Positions 44,727 to 53,568 of a stretch of DNA of 64,000 nucleotides are shown one piece after another. Each line of letters opens with the position of its first letter. Positions within the stretch are counted from its first letter, which is position 1. Made by a program: the position numbers and the translations under genes. Source of the stretch: CAVVFX01 sp963747535 (lineage in GTDB: Bacteria > Acidobacteriota > Terriglobia > Bryobacterales > Bryobacteraceae); the NCBI GenBank assembly GCA_963747535.1, contig CAVVFX010000020.1, positions 1 through 64,000 of the forward strand. Direction: 5' to 3'. The notes beneath the pieces are model-generated. The model had not been told where the DNA came from. It saw only the letters and a program-made list of their open reading frames with translations, and did no database searches.

Positions 44727-44810
44727 GCTTTCACGGAGGTCACGGTTGGCGTACGGAAGCCACCACGGCTTGTTGCGGAGTTCGCCCCTCCGCGTGGCCA
44801 CGATGCCGGT

Positions 44811-45032
44811 TACGATGGCCGCGATCTGGAGCGGCTGACCGCGTTGTTCGCGGCGAAGTGCAAGGTGCCGCGACCGGCTGCTTCAGTACGCCGGGCACCA
44901 CAAACCACGTCGGGCCCCGGCCTTCGAGCGGACAAGAAGCCAGAGCGGGCTGACCCGCGTTTTCTCTGGAGAAAACAATCAGACCAGCCGGATTCTGCCG
45001 GGCGGGCGGCTAGTTCCGATCTCGGTATCTGA
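44811..45032 (+). pseudogene. Degenerate fragment, YDxxD theme copy 3
   Basis: YDGRDLERLTALFAAKCKVP and RPAASVRRAPQ, then an unrelated tail to a stop at 45032. It matches 39542 and 40977 over ~30 residues. No start codon belongs to it. The rest of 44727-45312 is gene-free. Confidence 0.55.
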
Positions 45033-45312
45033 TTTCAGTGGTTGCCCGCAATGGCATCGAGAAGAGTAGTAGGCAAAGGAGAGGAAGGCGGAAGCCTTGA
45101 AGTTCGGGACTGCTGCGGCCACAGTTAAAAGGGAGTCCGGTTCCGGCAAAACACCGGCACCGGATAACTCACAGAAAACAAGCCGGATCTTCAGCTCGCC
45201 GCGTCAGCGTGTCGGTCGCCCCGGATAAGGTGATCGGCTGGACCCTCGAATCGCGTCAAGGGCGAGGTGGCTGACCTCTATCGAACAGAACCCTTGGCAA
45301 CGAGTTGGGAAC

Positions 45313-45573
45313 TCAAGACCAGGGAAAGATGGATTTGATGATCCCATGCCTGCACATCCAGTCTACGGCACCATAGAAGGCACCCATCCCAAGAAAGCCA
45401 ACTATGAACCCCGCGATCCAGTTGCCATCGAACAGCATCGAGAGGAGGGCAGAAATGCACGCATAGATGGAGAGGACAACTAGTATCATCCACGCTGCGA
45501 GGAGACCTTTCCAAACTGAAACGACCAAATTGCCCTTCACAACGGGATTGTACCAATGTGACACGCTGTCCAT
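45313..45573 (-). CDS. Small two-helix membrane protein
   Basis: 86 residues from ATG 45573 (SHWYNPVVKGNLVVSVW). Helices at ~22-45 (LAAWMILVVLSIYACISALL) and ~52-68 (IAGFIVGFLGMGAFYGAVDW). The longer frame to 45654 would overlap the divergent gene and is not preferred. Unrecognised. It shares the intergenic region with the divergent RX4H gene. Confidence 0.6.
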   Translation of the reverse strand: MDSVSHWYNPVVKGNLVVSVWKGLLAAWMILVVLSIYACISALLSMLFDGNWIAGFIVGFLGMGAFYGAVDWMCRHGIIKSIFPWS

Positions 45574-45662
45574 AATGGATCGGCCTGACCAGGCTCTCAG
45601 CGAGCCCGGAGCGCGACGGGCAGCGTCGCTGGCGGTTGTGGCTATAATCTCCATTGATACCC

Positions 45663-46304
45663 ATGCAAATCAGTCCACAATTCACAGACACCAAGTTGTC
45701 ACCGGGGTGCACGGTAGAAGATAAGATCGACGTTTTTGAGGACTGGATGAACGGCTGGCTTCTGCGGCATGCTCACGCGCTGTCCGATGAGAAGTACATC
45801 TACCGCAAGGAGGCTGGCTTCGCGGTGTTGATGCTAACGACAGCCTACTTTGAACCCATCGAGTCTTACCACGTGGGTCGGTCAAGTACCAACCGTTCCA
45901 GGGCATTCTTCAAACGGGGATTCCTGCGGGTATTCAGTGGCTTGCCTGCAACGCTCAAACCGTACTATACTGATCCTGACCGCGAGGCGGAGGAGATCGC
46001 TGGTGAGATATATACCCATTTGCGTTGTGGCCTTTTCCACGAGGGCGGGACTAGATACAAGTTGATGATCCGGGAGGACACCGCTCCCTTAGGTTTCATG
46101 TTGGAAAAAACGACCGGCCACGTCGGGTCCATTGTGATAGACCCAAGGAGTTTCCTCGCGGAGGTTCAGCATCATTTGGAAGGGTCTGTCCAACAACTCC
46201 TTGATCCATCCCACATTGATTTGCGCCAGAAGTTCGAGACGTTCTTCGATCACAGGACGTCGCGGTCAAATCAGACGGTCTTGCCGCCCTCGGTCAGTCC
46301 TTGA
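45663..46304 (+). CDS. HEPN-like protein (RX4H)
   Basis: 213 residues. Mostly helical, with GFAVLMLTTAYFEPIESYHV at ~52-71 and IYTHLRCGLFHEGGTRYKLM at ~116-135. R121-x4-H126 fits the RX4-6H active site of HEPN ribonucleases, placed in a helix after an acidic helix (AEEIAGEI), as in that superfamily. HEPN proteins are common toxins and phage-defence effectors that cut RNA. I see no adjacent antitoxin such as MNT. Function is inferred from one motif. Confidence 0.55.
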   Translation: MQISPQFTDTKLSPGCTVEDKIDVFEDWMNGWLLRHAHALSDEKYIYRKEAGFAVLMLTTAYFEPIESYHVGRSSTNRSRAFFKRGFLRVFSGLPATLKPYYTDPDREAEEIAGEIYTHLRCGLFHEGGTRYKLMIREDTAPLGFMLEKTTGHVGSIVIDPRSFLAEVQHHLEGSVQQLLDPSHIDLRQKFETFFDHRTSRSNQTVLPPSVSP

Positions 46305-46441
46305 AGAATGGGATGCACAGATGAACCCGGTTCAAACTGAGCCGGATTCGAGGCGGAGTTGGAACCTTCCACTGGCCTTTTCACTGCGATCAGCGGCGAG
46401 CACGCCACCGGGCACGCTCGACAACGCTATCCGCATTGCTG

Positions 46442-46804
46442 CTACTTCCCAAACTGTCGGTGGCACTCTGAGATTTCATCTTCTTTTTGATGGAGCAATT
46501 GATTTGCCACCGCTACAGGTACGCTGTATCCACCGTGGCCATCTCGTGTTCCGTTACCCGCAACGCGGGAGGCATAGTTTGTGTTGACCTCTGCAAGACA
46601 AGACGTCAGAGCGACTTTTCGCCGCGCCCGCTCAGTTAATTCTCGTTCAGCGAATTCCTTCTCCTTCTGCTGCTGGTCAAAATATTTTTGCTTCTCGAAA
46701 GCCAATGTCTCTTTGTTATGGGCTGGAAGGGCGAATGCGAAGTAGTACGAAACCGCAATCGCTGGAATAGCAATGAGCACAACGATCAGCGATTTGAACA
46801 CCAT
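46442..46804 (-). CDS. Single-pass membrane protein with coiled coil
   Basis: 120 residues. N-terminal membrane helix (residues 4-26, SLIVVLIAIPAIAVSYYFAF), then a charged coiled-coil segment (QKYFDQQQKEKEFAERELTE) and a short Cys-containing C-terminal domain. Unrecognised. Convergent with the gene at 45663. Confidence 0.6.
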   Translation of the reverse strand: MVFKSLIVVLIAIPAIAVSYYFAFALPAHNKETLAFEKQKYFDQQQKEKEFAERELTERARRKVALTSCLAEVNTNYASRVAGNGTRDGHGGYSVPVAVANQLLHQKEDEISECHRQFGK

Positions 46805-46961
46805 GGAGGCGATTCTAGCACCGGCGATGAAGTGCGGCGTCTAAATGCAAGACCTGCCTCTCTCTATGCCGATCTGGCCGAACTGGCGACGACCGCGCGC
46901 CCGAGGCGCTGCGGCTGCTGTTGGGCCGAGTTGCTTCGGTGGGGCAAGCATAGCAGCTGTC

Positions 46962-47351
46962 CTATTGAACCTTTGGCGGCTCCACTTGCACGGAGTTACC
47001 GCAGAGGGGACAGACGAACGCGGTAAGTTCGTCCATCAGTGTCGCGTGAGGCGCGCTGCAGTGGGGACAGACTGCCGACGCGCCGATTCTTGGCGGCTGG
47101 AACAGGCGACGCGACGCGCGTTCTCTGATTTCGGCGCTCAATCCGGCGGCGTAGGTCGAATTCGGATAGAAGTGCGCAATCGCTTCCTGGAGCCATGGCA
47201 TGATTTCAGCGACGGACGTCACGGTCTGTTGCGCCAGATAGCCATTGAGGTCGTCGCCGAGCCAGACATCGAGTCCGCCAGCCCAAAGCCAACTGATGCG
47301 GACATTGATTTCGCTGTCATAAATCTTCTGAAGTTCGTCGGCGAGGTTCAC
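46962..47351 (-). CDS. Hypothetical protein with C-terminal zinc ribbon
   Basis: 129 residues. The first ~70 form an alpha/beta domain with WLWAGGLDVWLGDDLNGYLA and EIMPWLQEAIAHFYPNSTYA. The C-terminal ~35 hold two CxxC pairs (VCPHCSAPHATLMD; FVCPLCGNSVQV). The whole looks conserved and intact. It may be an adaptor for a nucleic-acid process; no known family name. Its start lies 16 bp before the stop of the next upstream gene (47368), suggesting an operon. Confidence 0.68.
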   Translation of the reverse strand: MNLADELQKIYDSEINVRISWLWAGGLDVWLGDDLNGYLAQQTVTSVAEIMPWLQEAIAHFYPNSTYAAGLSAEIRERASRRLFQPPRIGASAVCPHCSAPHATLMDELTAFVCPLCGNSVQVEPPKVQ

Positions 47352-47367
47352 TGTTCACCTTCTGCAA

Positions 47368-47541
47368 TCATGCGTGGGCCGGGACCTGATGGCACGGGCA
47401 TACGCAGAACACAGGTTCGCCGCCGTGTTCCTCGGACTCCGTGAAGCCGGGGCATCGGTCGTGGTTGCCTTCAGCGCAGAAGTTGAGAACCGTGGTCAGC
47501 ACTTCCAGCTCTTCGCCTTCGGGAAATTCATGCCACTCCAT
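47368..47541 (-). CDS. Small Cys-rich protein
   Basis: 57 residues from ATG 47541. EWHEFPEGEELEVLTTVLNF, then CAEGNHDRCPGF and VFCVCPCHQVPAH: Cys/His spacing consistent with one zinc site. The longer frame to 47586 lacks similarity to a normal start. Probably in an operon with 46962-47351. Confidence 0.58.
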   Translation of the reverse strand: MEWHEFPEGEELEVLTTVLNFCAEGNHDRCPGFTESEEHGGEPVFCVCPCHQVPAHA

Positions 47542-47630
47542 GGTTCGATTATGACGCGTTGGCGGATGTCGCGAACAGCGCGGCAACGGTTCTCATTGGT
47601 GCCGAAGCCGAAATCTGCGCCGTCGCTTCC

Positions 47631-48128
47631 CTACTGACCGGCACCAGCAGCAGTCACAGCCGGAGTAAGAGCCGCTCTCTTCGCGGGCGCTTTCTTTGCT
47701 CCCTTCGCACGGGCTGATTTCTTGGTCGCCTTGGGAGCAGCCTTCGCCGCAGGCGCAGCCTTGCCCTTCGCTGCCGCCTTCTGCCGCCGCCACCGCGCCT
47801 TCGTGGCTGCAATAATTCTCTTCATGCCCTCTGGGCTGATTTGGCGCTTCGGCTTCGGCGCTTCCGGCGCTGGCGCGGCTACTTCCGGCGCTGGCGACGG
47901 GCCCTTCCGTTTCGCCCAGCGTGCTTTCTGCGCAGCAGCCATCCTCTTCCGGGCCGCAGCGGAAAACTTCCTGCGCCCACCAGTGGAACCTTCGGTGCCA
48001 ATAGCCGGACTATCTGGCTTGCCTCGGAGCATTGCTTCGACTGCCGCAATCTTCCCGTCAATCTGCTGTCTTTCGAGCTTGTAACCGGCCAATGCGGCGA
48101 TCAAGATATCGTTCGGGATCTGTGCCAT
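47631..48128 (-). CDS. Lysine/alanine-rich histone-like protein, paralogue of 32345-32830
   Basis: 165 residues. ILIAALAGYKLERQQIDGKI (helical hairpin), AARKRMAAAQKARWAKRKG, SPEGMKRIIAATKARWRRQK, then a Lys/Ala/Pro tail. Same block order as 32345-32830. Likely a nucleoid protein binding DNA through its basic tail. Confidence 0.75.
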   Translation of the reverse strand: MAQIPNDILIAALAGYKLERQQIDGKIAAVEAMLRGKPDSPAIGTEGSTGGRRKFSAAARKRMAAAQKARWAKRKGPSPAPEVAAPAPEAPKPKRQISPEGMKRIIAATKARWRRQKAAAKGKAAPAAKAAPKATKKSARAKGAKKAPAKRAALTPAVTAAGAGQ

Positions 48129-48360
48129 TCAGTTTTGATTGTACAGGAGGTGATGCTGTAGAACAGACACTTCGGACTAACTTCCACCTCGGTTTCTTCC
48201 ACACGCGAGTCATATATTGCCACTCCCCCATCGTAAAGTTGAGGATAAAATCGAATAGCTTCTGCGCCCGTAGCCTTTCCGTCGGACGCGCCTCGCGTGG
48301 ATCGCTGTACTCGTATTCGCAATCTTCGATACTGAACAATGCGCCCACCGCGTTCGGCAC
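48058..48360 (-). CDS. Possible hypothetical protein overlapping the start of the histone-like gene
   Basis: From GTG 48360 the first ~75 residues look coding (FSIEDCEYEYSDPREARPTE, FILNFTMGEWQYMTRVWKKP). Upstream codons are also open and sensible (SFDEEDGYVHVQ), so the true start may be farther upstream. The last third overlaps 47631-48128 in another frame, so the original stop may have been lost. Uncertain. Confidence 0.4.
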   Translation of the reverse strand: MPNAVGALFSIEDCEYEYSDPREARPTERLRAQKLFDFILNFTMGEWQYMTRVWKKPRWKLVRSVCSTASPPVQSKLNGTDPERYLDRRIGRLQARKTAD

Positions 48361-48543
48361 CTGAACGTGTACGTATCCGTCCTCTTCGTCAAACGACAGG
48401 AAACCTATCCCGTGAACTTGTCAGGGATAAGCGAGTTGTCCTCGCATGCAGCTCAAAGCGGTATATCCTAACGAGCACGATTAAACGTCGCGATGTGCTG
48501 TACTATACTGAAAGTTTCACGCTGAAAGGTTTCCTCTAGCGTT

Positions 48544-48876
48544 ATGGGTTGGAATTTCCGTCGTAGCGTCAATCTCGGCCCTCTCAGGATCAATGCCTCG
48601 AAATCAGGCATCGGTTATTCGATTGGAGGCCGTGGGTTCCGGATCGGGAAAGACTCTAAAGGTAGGACTTACACTGCCGCCTCGTTACCGGGCACAGGCA
48701 TATATCGCCGGGATTACCAGAAGAAACCGCCCACCCAGGTTTTGCCTTCTCAAATTCCTCAAACACGGCCGGCACCGGCAATCTCGGTTGGCCAGACATC
48801 AAACAAACTGGCTTGGGTCCTATACGTGGTAGGCGCGATCTTGTTGTACGCAGCAATTCGGTTCGTGTTTCACTAG
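48544..48876 (+). CDS. DUF4236 family protein
   Basis: 110 residues. N-terminal DUF4236 signature: GWNFRRSVNLGPLRINASKS, then GIGYSIGGRGFRIGKDSKGR and TAASLPGTGIYRR. A linker and a C-terminal membrane helix follow (AWVLYVVGAILLYAAIRFVF). Function unknown. It lies 32 bp upstream of the vWA gene on the same strand, probably in one transcript; a -10-like TATACT is near 48511. Confidence 0.85.
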   Translation: MGWNFRRSVNLGPLRINASKSGIGYSIGGRGFRIGKDSKGRTYTAASLPGTGIYRRDYQKKPPTQVLPSQIPQTRPAPAISVGQTSNKLAWVLYVVGAILLYAAIRFVFH

Positions 48877-48908
48877 CTATTTCACTAACTTAAAGGAGTA
48901 GAAGTCAA

Positions 48909-49583
48909 TTGTCTACGGAGCAGATTCCTTTCGGCGCGAGTGCGGAGTTTGCCGATAATCCAGAACCGCGATGCCCTTGTCTATTGCTACTCGACACCTC
49001 AGGCTCGATGCATGGGCAACCGGTGGCTGAACTAAACGAGGGCATCCGCCTCTTTAAAGATGAACTAAGTGCTGATCAAATGGCCGCCAAGAGAGTGGAA
49101 GTAGCTATTATTAGTTTCGGCCCGGTGCAAATCGTGACGGACTTCCAGACTCCAGACGGATTTCGGCCCCCGATCTTGGCGGCGGGGGGCGACACACCGA
49201 TTGGGGCAGCCATCGAGGCAGGCCTCTCGCTCCTTGATCAACGTAAGCAGGCTTATCGCAGCAACGGTGTTTCGTACTATCGGCCTTGGATCTTTCTTAT
49301 CACGGATGGCGGACCCACCGACCATTGGCAAACGGCTGCTGAAAAGGTTAAGGCAGGCGAACGAGCAAATCACTTTTCCTTCTTTTCGGTCGGAGTGGAA
49401 GGGGCGCGGATGGACATTTTGGGTCAAATTGCGATTCGCGAACCACTCAAACTCAAAGAACTACGTTTCCGTGATCTGTTCGTCTGGCTTTCGAACTCCC
49501 TCGGTTCGGTGTCGAAATCGGCGCTTGGGGACAAGGTCGACCTGCAAAATCCCGCGACGCCCAGTGGTTGGGCATCCGTGTGA
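48909..49583 (+). CDS. yegL: vWA domain protein (YegL-like)
   Basis: 224 residues from TTG 48909. The MIDAS metal site is in LLLLDTSGSMHGQP (DxSxS), the conserved Thr in AGGDTPIGAAIEAG and the Asp in FLITDGGPTD. Length and domain match E. coli YegL and the TerY-type vWA proteins. Family knowledge places these with a PP2C phosphatase and a Ser/Thr kinase in a phosphorylation module. Both follow directly here. AAGGAG precedes the start. A binding rather than catalytic role is expected. Confidence 0.87.
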   Translation: MSTEQIPFGASAEFADNPEPRCPCLLLLDTSGSMHGQPVAELNEGIRLFKDELSADQMAAKRVEVAIISFGPVQIVTDFQTPDGFRPPILAAGGDTPIGAAIEAGLSLLDQRKQAYRSNGVSYYRPWIFLITDGGPTDHWQTAAEKVKAGERANHFSFFSVGVEGARMDILGQIAIREPLKLKELRFRDLFVWLSNSLGSVSKSALGDKVDLQNPATPSGWASV

Positions 49584-50344
49584 TCGAGGGGGGATGGAAG
49601 TTCGCAGGTGCTTCAGTGATCGGCACATCCCACCAATCAAAAGAGGACGGCGTATGCCAAGACTTCCATGCTTGCTGCTATTTGGAAGAATCCTCAGCTC
49701 TCGTGGCGGTTGTTTCGGATGGTGCAGGCTCCGCATCCCACTCACAGTATGGATCGCGCTGCACTTGCGACTACGTAATAGAGCGGGCGGGTCAGGCGGT
49801 GCCTGGAGCGCTCCTGAGTCACGGTTTTGCTGTCGATGTACTGAACGGCCTCAGGGGATGTTTAAATGACCTTGCTAAGGAAGCAGGCGTCGCCCTTCGC
49901 GAGTTTGCCTGCACGATGCTGGTTGCAATCATCAAGGAGGGCCGCGCTTCGTTTTGGCAGATTGGGGACGGCGCAATTTGTTTCCGATTAGATGGAATAG
50001 ACAGGTTTCAATATGCGTTCTGGCCTGAAAAGGGTGACTATGCAAACGTCACGTTCTTCGTGTCTGACGCAACAGCTGAGCAACATCTGGAATTCGACGA
50101 AACGGAGGGCAATCTCATCGACCTGGCTGTATTTAGCGATGGTCTGGAGAGACTAGCACTAGACTTCGTTGCAGGCGAGGCCCACACAGCATTCTTTAAC
50201 GGCCTCTTCCCATATCTGAAACAACTGGAACCTGGCTATTCGACAAGCTTATCTTCGCAGATCTCTACTTTTCTCGGATCGGAGCGCGTGAATAAACGAA
50301 CTGATGATGATAAGACGTTGATTCTGGCGTCGCGAGCAATATGA
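49580..50344 (+). CDS. yegK: PP2C-type protein phosphatase (YegK-like)
   Basis: About 254 residues. I choose GTG 49580, which overlaps the vWA stop as GTGTGA; TTG 49568 is the alternative. PP2C motifs: VAVVSDGAGSASHSQ (metal-binding Asp), FWQIGDGAICFRLD, LAVFSDGLERLAL, and RTDDDKTLIL at the C-terminus. It removes phosphate from Ser/Thr, most likely reversing the kinase encoded next. The stop overlaps the kinase start (ATGA), so the three genes are translationally coupled. Confidence 0.88.
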   Translation: MIEGGWKFAGASVIGTSHQSKEDGVCQDFHACCYLEESSALVAVVSDGAGSASHSQYGSRCTCDYVIERAGQAVPGALLSHGFAVDVLNGLRGCLNDLAKEAGVALREFACTMLVAIIKEGRASFWQIGDGAICFRLDGIDRFQYAFWPEKGDYANVTFFVSDATAEQHLEFDETEGNLIDLAVFSDGLERLALDFVAGEAHTAFFNGLFPYLKQLEPGYSTSLSSQISTFLGSERVNKRTDDDKTLILASRAI

Positions 50345-52317
50345 GCACACTGCAGTTGCGACGGGGAACCGTCGTTTACGACAGTAACGACGGCGCGGTC
50401 GTGCTGGATAAGGAGATTGGCAAAGGTGGCGAAGGGTCAGTGTGGTCAATTGAAGGCGATCCACTGAAAGTTGCCAAGTTTTACCACAAAGCATTGGCTC
50501 CGGAGCAGGCCCGAAAGCTTCAGGCGATGTGCCGCTTGAGATCTGAAGACGTGCTGAAGATTGCGGCGTGGCCGACTGCTGTCCTCAAAGTACACCGGGC
50601 AGGTGATCCGGCTGGCTTGCTTATGCGGCGCATAAATGGATATCAACCAGCTCATCTACTTTATAGTCCGAAGAGTCGCCGCATTAGCTTTCCCGAGGCG
50701 CAATTTCCTTTTATCCTGCATTCGGCCACCAATGTCGCAAGGGCCTTCGCCGCGATACACAACGCCGGCCAAGTAATCGGCGACGTTAATCACGGCAACT
50801 TGTTGGTCTCTAGTAACGGCATGGTCGCGCTGATCGATTGTGACAGCTTTGAGATTACTGACCATGGCAGTATCTATCCCTGCTTGGTCGGAGTACCGAC
50901 CTATACACCTCCGGAGCTTCAGGGACACACTTTCCAGGGAATCCGCCGCACAACGCAGCACGACGGGTTCGGTTTGGCCGTTCTGATTTTTCACATGCTT
51001 TTCCTGGGCCGGCATCCGTTTGCTGGGATCTACAGAAACGGTACCGCCGACATCACCATCGAACAGGCGATAGCAGAATATCGTTTCGCATACCTTCCCG
51101 ACAACAGTTCCACACAGATGCAGCCACCTCCGTCTGCACCTCGCCTCTCGGACTTTCCAACCTTTGTTTCAGATCTTTTTGTTCGGGCTTTCACGCGGGT
51201 AGGAACGATGGCTGGTCGACCGTCAGCTAATCAGTGGATTGAGTCGCTGGATCGCGCGTCAAAGAATCTGAAATCATGTCCGGCTAACCTTTCCCATCAG
51301 TTTTTCAACCATCTATCAGCCTGTCCTTGGTGCAGGGTTGAAGGAATGGTTGGTATTCCGATGTTCGGTATTAGGATCACAGTTATCCGTGACCAGCAGT
51401 TCAATATAACGTCAATTTGGGCGCAAGTTGAGGCAATTCGACCGATGCCAGCACCCACTTCGGTTCCGACAAGCCAATGGTTCCAAAACGTCTGCGCTGC
51501 AAATATCAACATTGCCAATTTTGTTACAAGACGAAGGAAGCTGCGTCTGTTGAGTGCGGCTGTCCTCGTCACGTCGGTCGTGCTTGTTGGCTTGGTTAAG
51601 CCGGATCCGATGATCTCGATTGCGATTTTACTGGTCAGTCTGTTTGGCATGACGAAGTTGTGGCGGATCGGGAACGCCGGGCCGGAGCCGTTCAAGATTG
51701 CCTACGCGTCTGCGTTGAGCGATTACAGCGCAGCCATGATGGAGTGGAACAAAGTCAAAGAAACGCCATCAGCCTTTGTAACTGCCAAGCAACAGCTCAC
51801 AGTCGCGAAGTTAACCTTCGACAAACTACCGGCCTTGCGAGTGCAGAGGTTTGCGGAACTGAACGCAAGCCGCCGGCAAAATCAACTTCAACACTTTCTC
51901 GAAAGCCATCGAATTGAAGATGCGGTCTTGCCCAACATAGGCAAGGGACGCAAGGAATTGCTCCGCGTATTCAACGTCGAGGATGCCTCCGACGTGGAAC
52001 CATCGAGGATTTCGAACATCAAGGGTATCGGTCCGGCTATGCAGGGGACTCTGCTATCGTGGCGCATGTGGGTAGAGCAACAGTTTCAGTTTGACCCCAA
52101 CAAAGGTGTCGACCCGCAAGACATCAGAGTCATCGAGCAGGAAATTCAGCAGAAGACTCTGGAGTCGATCAGTATACTGTCGGGGGGGCCAGAAAGACTA
52201 AGGCAGACATTGAATTTCTGGCAACTTCAGACGACCCGGTGCATGGACAGACTTCAGGAGTCGGCTAAACAACTCGCTCAGGCCGAAGTCGATATGAAGG
52301 CGTTGCGTCGGTGGTAG
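50341..52317 (+). CDS. yegI: Ser/Thr protein kinase with TM and helix-hairpin-helix (YegI-like)
   Basis: 658 residues, close to E. coli YegI (~650). Kinase domain ~15-310: EIGKGGEGSVWSI (P-loop), K46 in LKVAKF, D148 in GDVNHGNLL (catalytic loop), D166 in LIDCDSF (Mg-binding), TPPEL and HDGFGLAVLIFHML. A CPWC pair (~333) is followed by two membrane helices (~403-445: LLSAAVLVTSVVLVGLV; MISIAILLVSLFG). A long helical region follows, with a helix-hairpin-helix motif in SRISNIKGIGPAMQGTLLSW (~565). HhH normally binds DNA non-specifically, which is unusual on a membrane kinase. Partner proteins are the vWA and PP2C products. Confidence 0.9.
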   Translation: MSTLQLRRGTVVYDSNDGAVVLDKEIGKGGEGSVWSIEGDPLKVAKFYHKALAPEQARKLQAMCRLRSEDVLKIAAWPTAVLKVHRAGDPAGLLMRRINGYQPAHLLYSPKSRRISFPEAQFPFILHSATNVARAFAAIHNAGQVIGDVNHGNLLVSSNGMVALIDCDSFEITDHGSIYPCLVGVPTYTPPELQGHTFQGIRRTTQHDGFGLAVLIFHMLFLGRHPFAGIYRNGTADITIEQAIAEYRFAYLPDNSSTQMQPPPSAPRLSDFPTFVSDLFVRAFTRVGTMAGRPSANQWIESLDRASKNLKSCPANLSHQFFNHLSACPWCRVEGMVGIPMFGIRITVIRDQQFNITSIWAQVEAIRPMPAPTSVPTSQWFQNVCAANINIANFVTRRRKLRLLSAAVLVTSVVLVGLVKPDPMISIAILLVSLFGMTKLWRIGNAGPEPFKIAYASALSDYSAAMMEWNKVKETPSAFVTAKQQLTVAKLTFDKLPALRVQRFAELNASRRQNQLQHFLESHRIEDAVLPNIGKGRKELLRVFNVEDASDVEPSRISNIKGIGPAMQGTLLSWRMWVEQQFQFDPNKGVDPQDIRVIEQEIQQKTLESISILSGGPERLRQTLNFWQLQTTRCMDRLQESAKQLAQAEVDMKALRRW

Positions 52318-52459
52318 AGCCACTTTTGAAGATTATTACATTACATGGCACGCGAGCGATTCGAGAAGTGCTTTTATTCCGCAGGAAGGAAGGCGTACAG
52401 AACCACCACCGCCTTACATCTGCGCTTGCAAAGTGCCTGGAGAGCGTCAACTATTTCTG

Positions 52460-52939
52460 CTAGTGGATGTGGAGATAGACCCTGTACCAGTCAGTCGTAA
52501 TGGCGTTTTGGGCTTCCTGAAGGGTCATAGCCCCCATGCAGACTTGCGCGTGAAGATACCTATCGACGACATCCTTCTGTCTGGCACCCGGGCTAATGCC
52601 GTAGGGTTCTGGCCACAGGTTACGAGGATCTGTTGGGTTACCTCCAAGATCCAGGCTGATGAAATGGTCCTCATCATAGTCTGCGGTGGTCCCTGCCAAG
52701 CCCCACTCACGAATCTGCTCTCTCTTAAGCCTAGTGTCCTGGGTGATGTCGGGATTGGTAGATCCTGGCGTGCAACTTGGCTCCGGATAGGCCCAGGGCG
52801 GACCCGCCTTGTGAACCGCGATGGCCGTTGATGGGCGCGGTACGAAAACGGGAGCCTTCTCCAGTTGTATTGCCAAGAAGATCGCGACAAGTGCGACAGC
52901 CGCCACCACGATTGCGATGCGCATGCTCTTTTGATACAT
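52460..52939 (-). CDS. Exported HNH-like/colicin-type hypothetical protein
   Basis: 159 residues. A membrane helix or signal at residues 7-24 (AIVVAAVALVAIFLAIQL). Conserved signature CTPGSTNPDITQ, then DEDHFISLDLGGNPTDPRNL and WPEPY. The DHxxxLxLGG...DPRNLWPE pattern recurs in exported and phage-linked proteins and resembles a degenerate HNH nuclease (Asp-His, then Asn). VCMGAMTLQEAQNAI and the final DWYRVY fit the same family. It may be a periplasmic nuclease; not proven. Single gene, convergent with the YegI-like kinase. Confidence 0.65.
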   Translation of the reverse strand: MYQKSMRIAIVVAAVALVAIFLAIQLEKAPVFVPRPSTAIAVHKAGPPWAYPEPSCTPGSTNPDITQDTRLKREQIREWGLAGTTADYDEDHFISLDLGGNPTDPRNLWPEPYGISPGARQKDVVDRYLHAQVCMGAMTLQEAQNAITTDWYRVYLHIH

Positions 52940-53568
52940 CTGGCTGAGCTGACTATATCTGCCCTTTGGGGACCAATCAGTCGTACATGGCTGATCTGGG
53001 ATTTCTCGACATGAATGAACAACGGCTTGTGCATTCCGTTTCCAGGCGACGTTATCCCGCTGCCCTCATGGACCCTGCCCCAGCGCGAGTAATGAACCTG
53101 TTGCCACCGCAAACGTCTTGCAGGGACAGTGCGGCGACCGCCGGGTTGACGATCTGTTCCAGTGCCAACGGGATGTATTCAACGACGGGCAACCTGCCCG
53201 CTGCCGGACATTTCTCAATTGGAGCAAGCACGCTGAGCAACCTCGCAAACTTCGGAGGTTTCGTCTAGATACCACAAGTCGGCCCCATAACCCGTAACTA
53301 TCACGTTCGCCCTGTACGTGGACGGCAGAATGATTGCAACTAACAAGGTCACCTATCCGGTCATTCAACCGACTCACTAATGGCTTCACGCAGTTGTGCT
53401 GCGATGGTAACTAAGACCAGCCCGCACGCAGCCATGCCGCGCTGCTCGAACAAGTGAAAAGTTAGGACGTGGCGTTCCGAACCCGTTAGGTTGGTATTCA
53501 GTCAACGCGAAAGTTCGTGCCGTGAATACCGAAGCCACTAGGGAAATTGAAAATGGGACACGTAAGTC
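52940..53568. other. Gene-free interval
   Basis: Overlapping open frames exist on both strands at 52966-53268 and 53052-53240, but neither has a start signal, family pattern or consistent composition. Nothing further seen. Confidence 0.4.

Noticed and set aside
52966..53268. Plus-strand frame and overlapping minus frame 53052-53240
   Set aside because: Neither has a ribosome-binding site or recognised motif; they overlap each other and cannot both be real.
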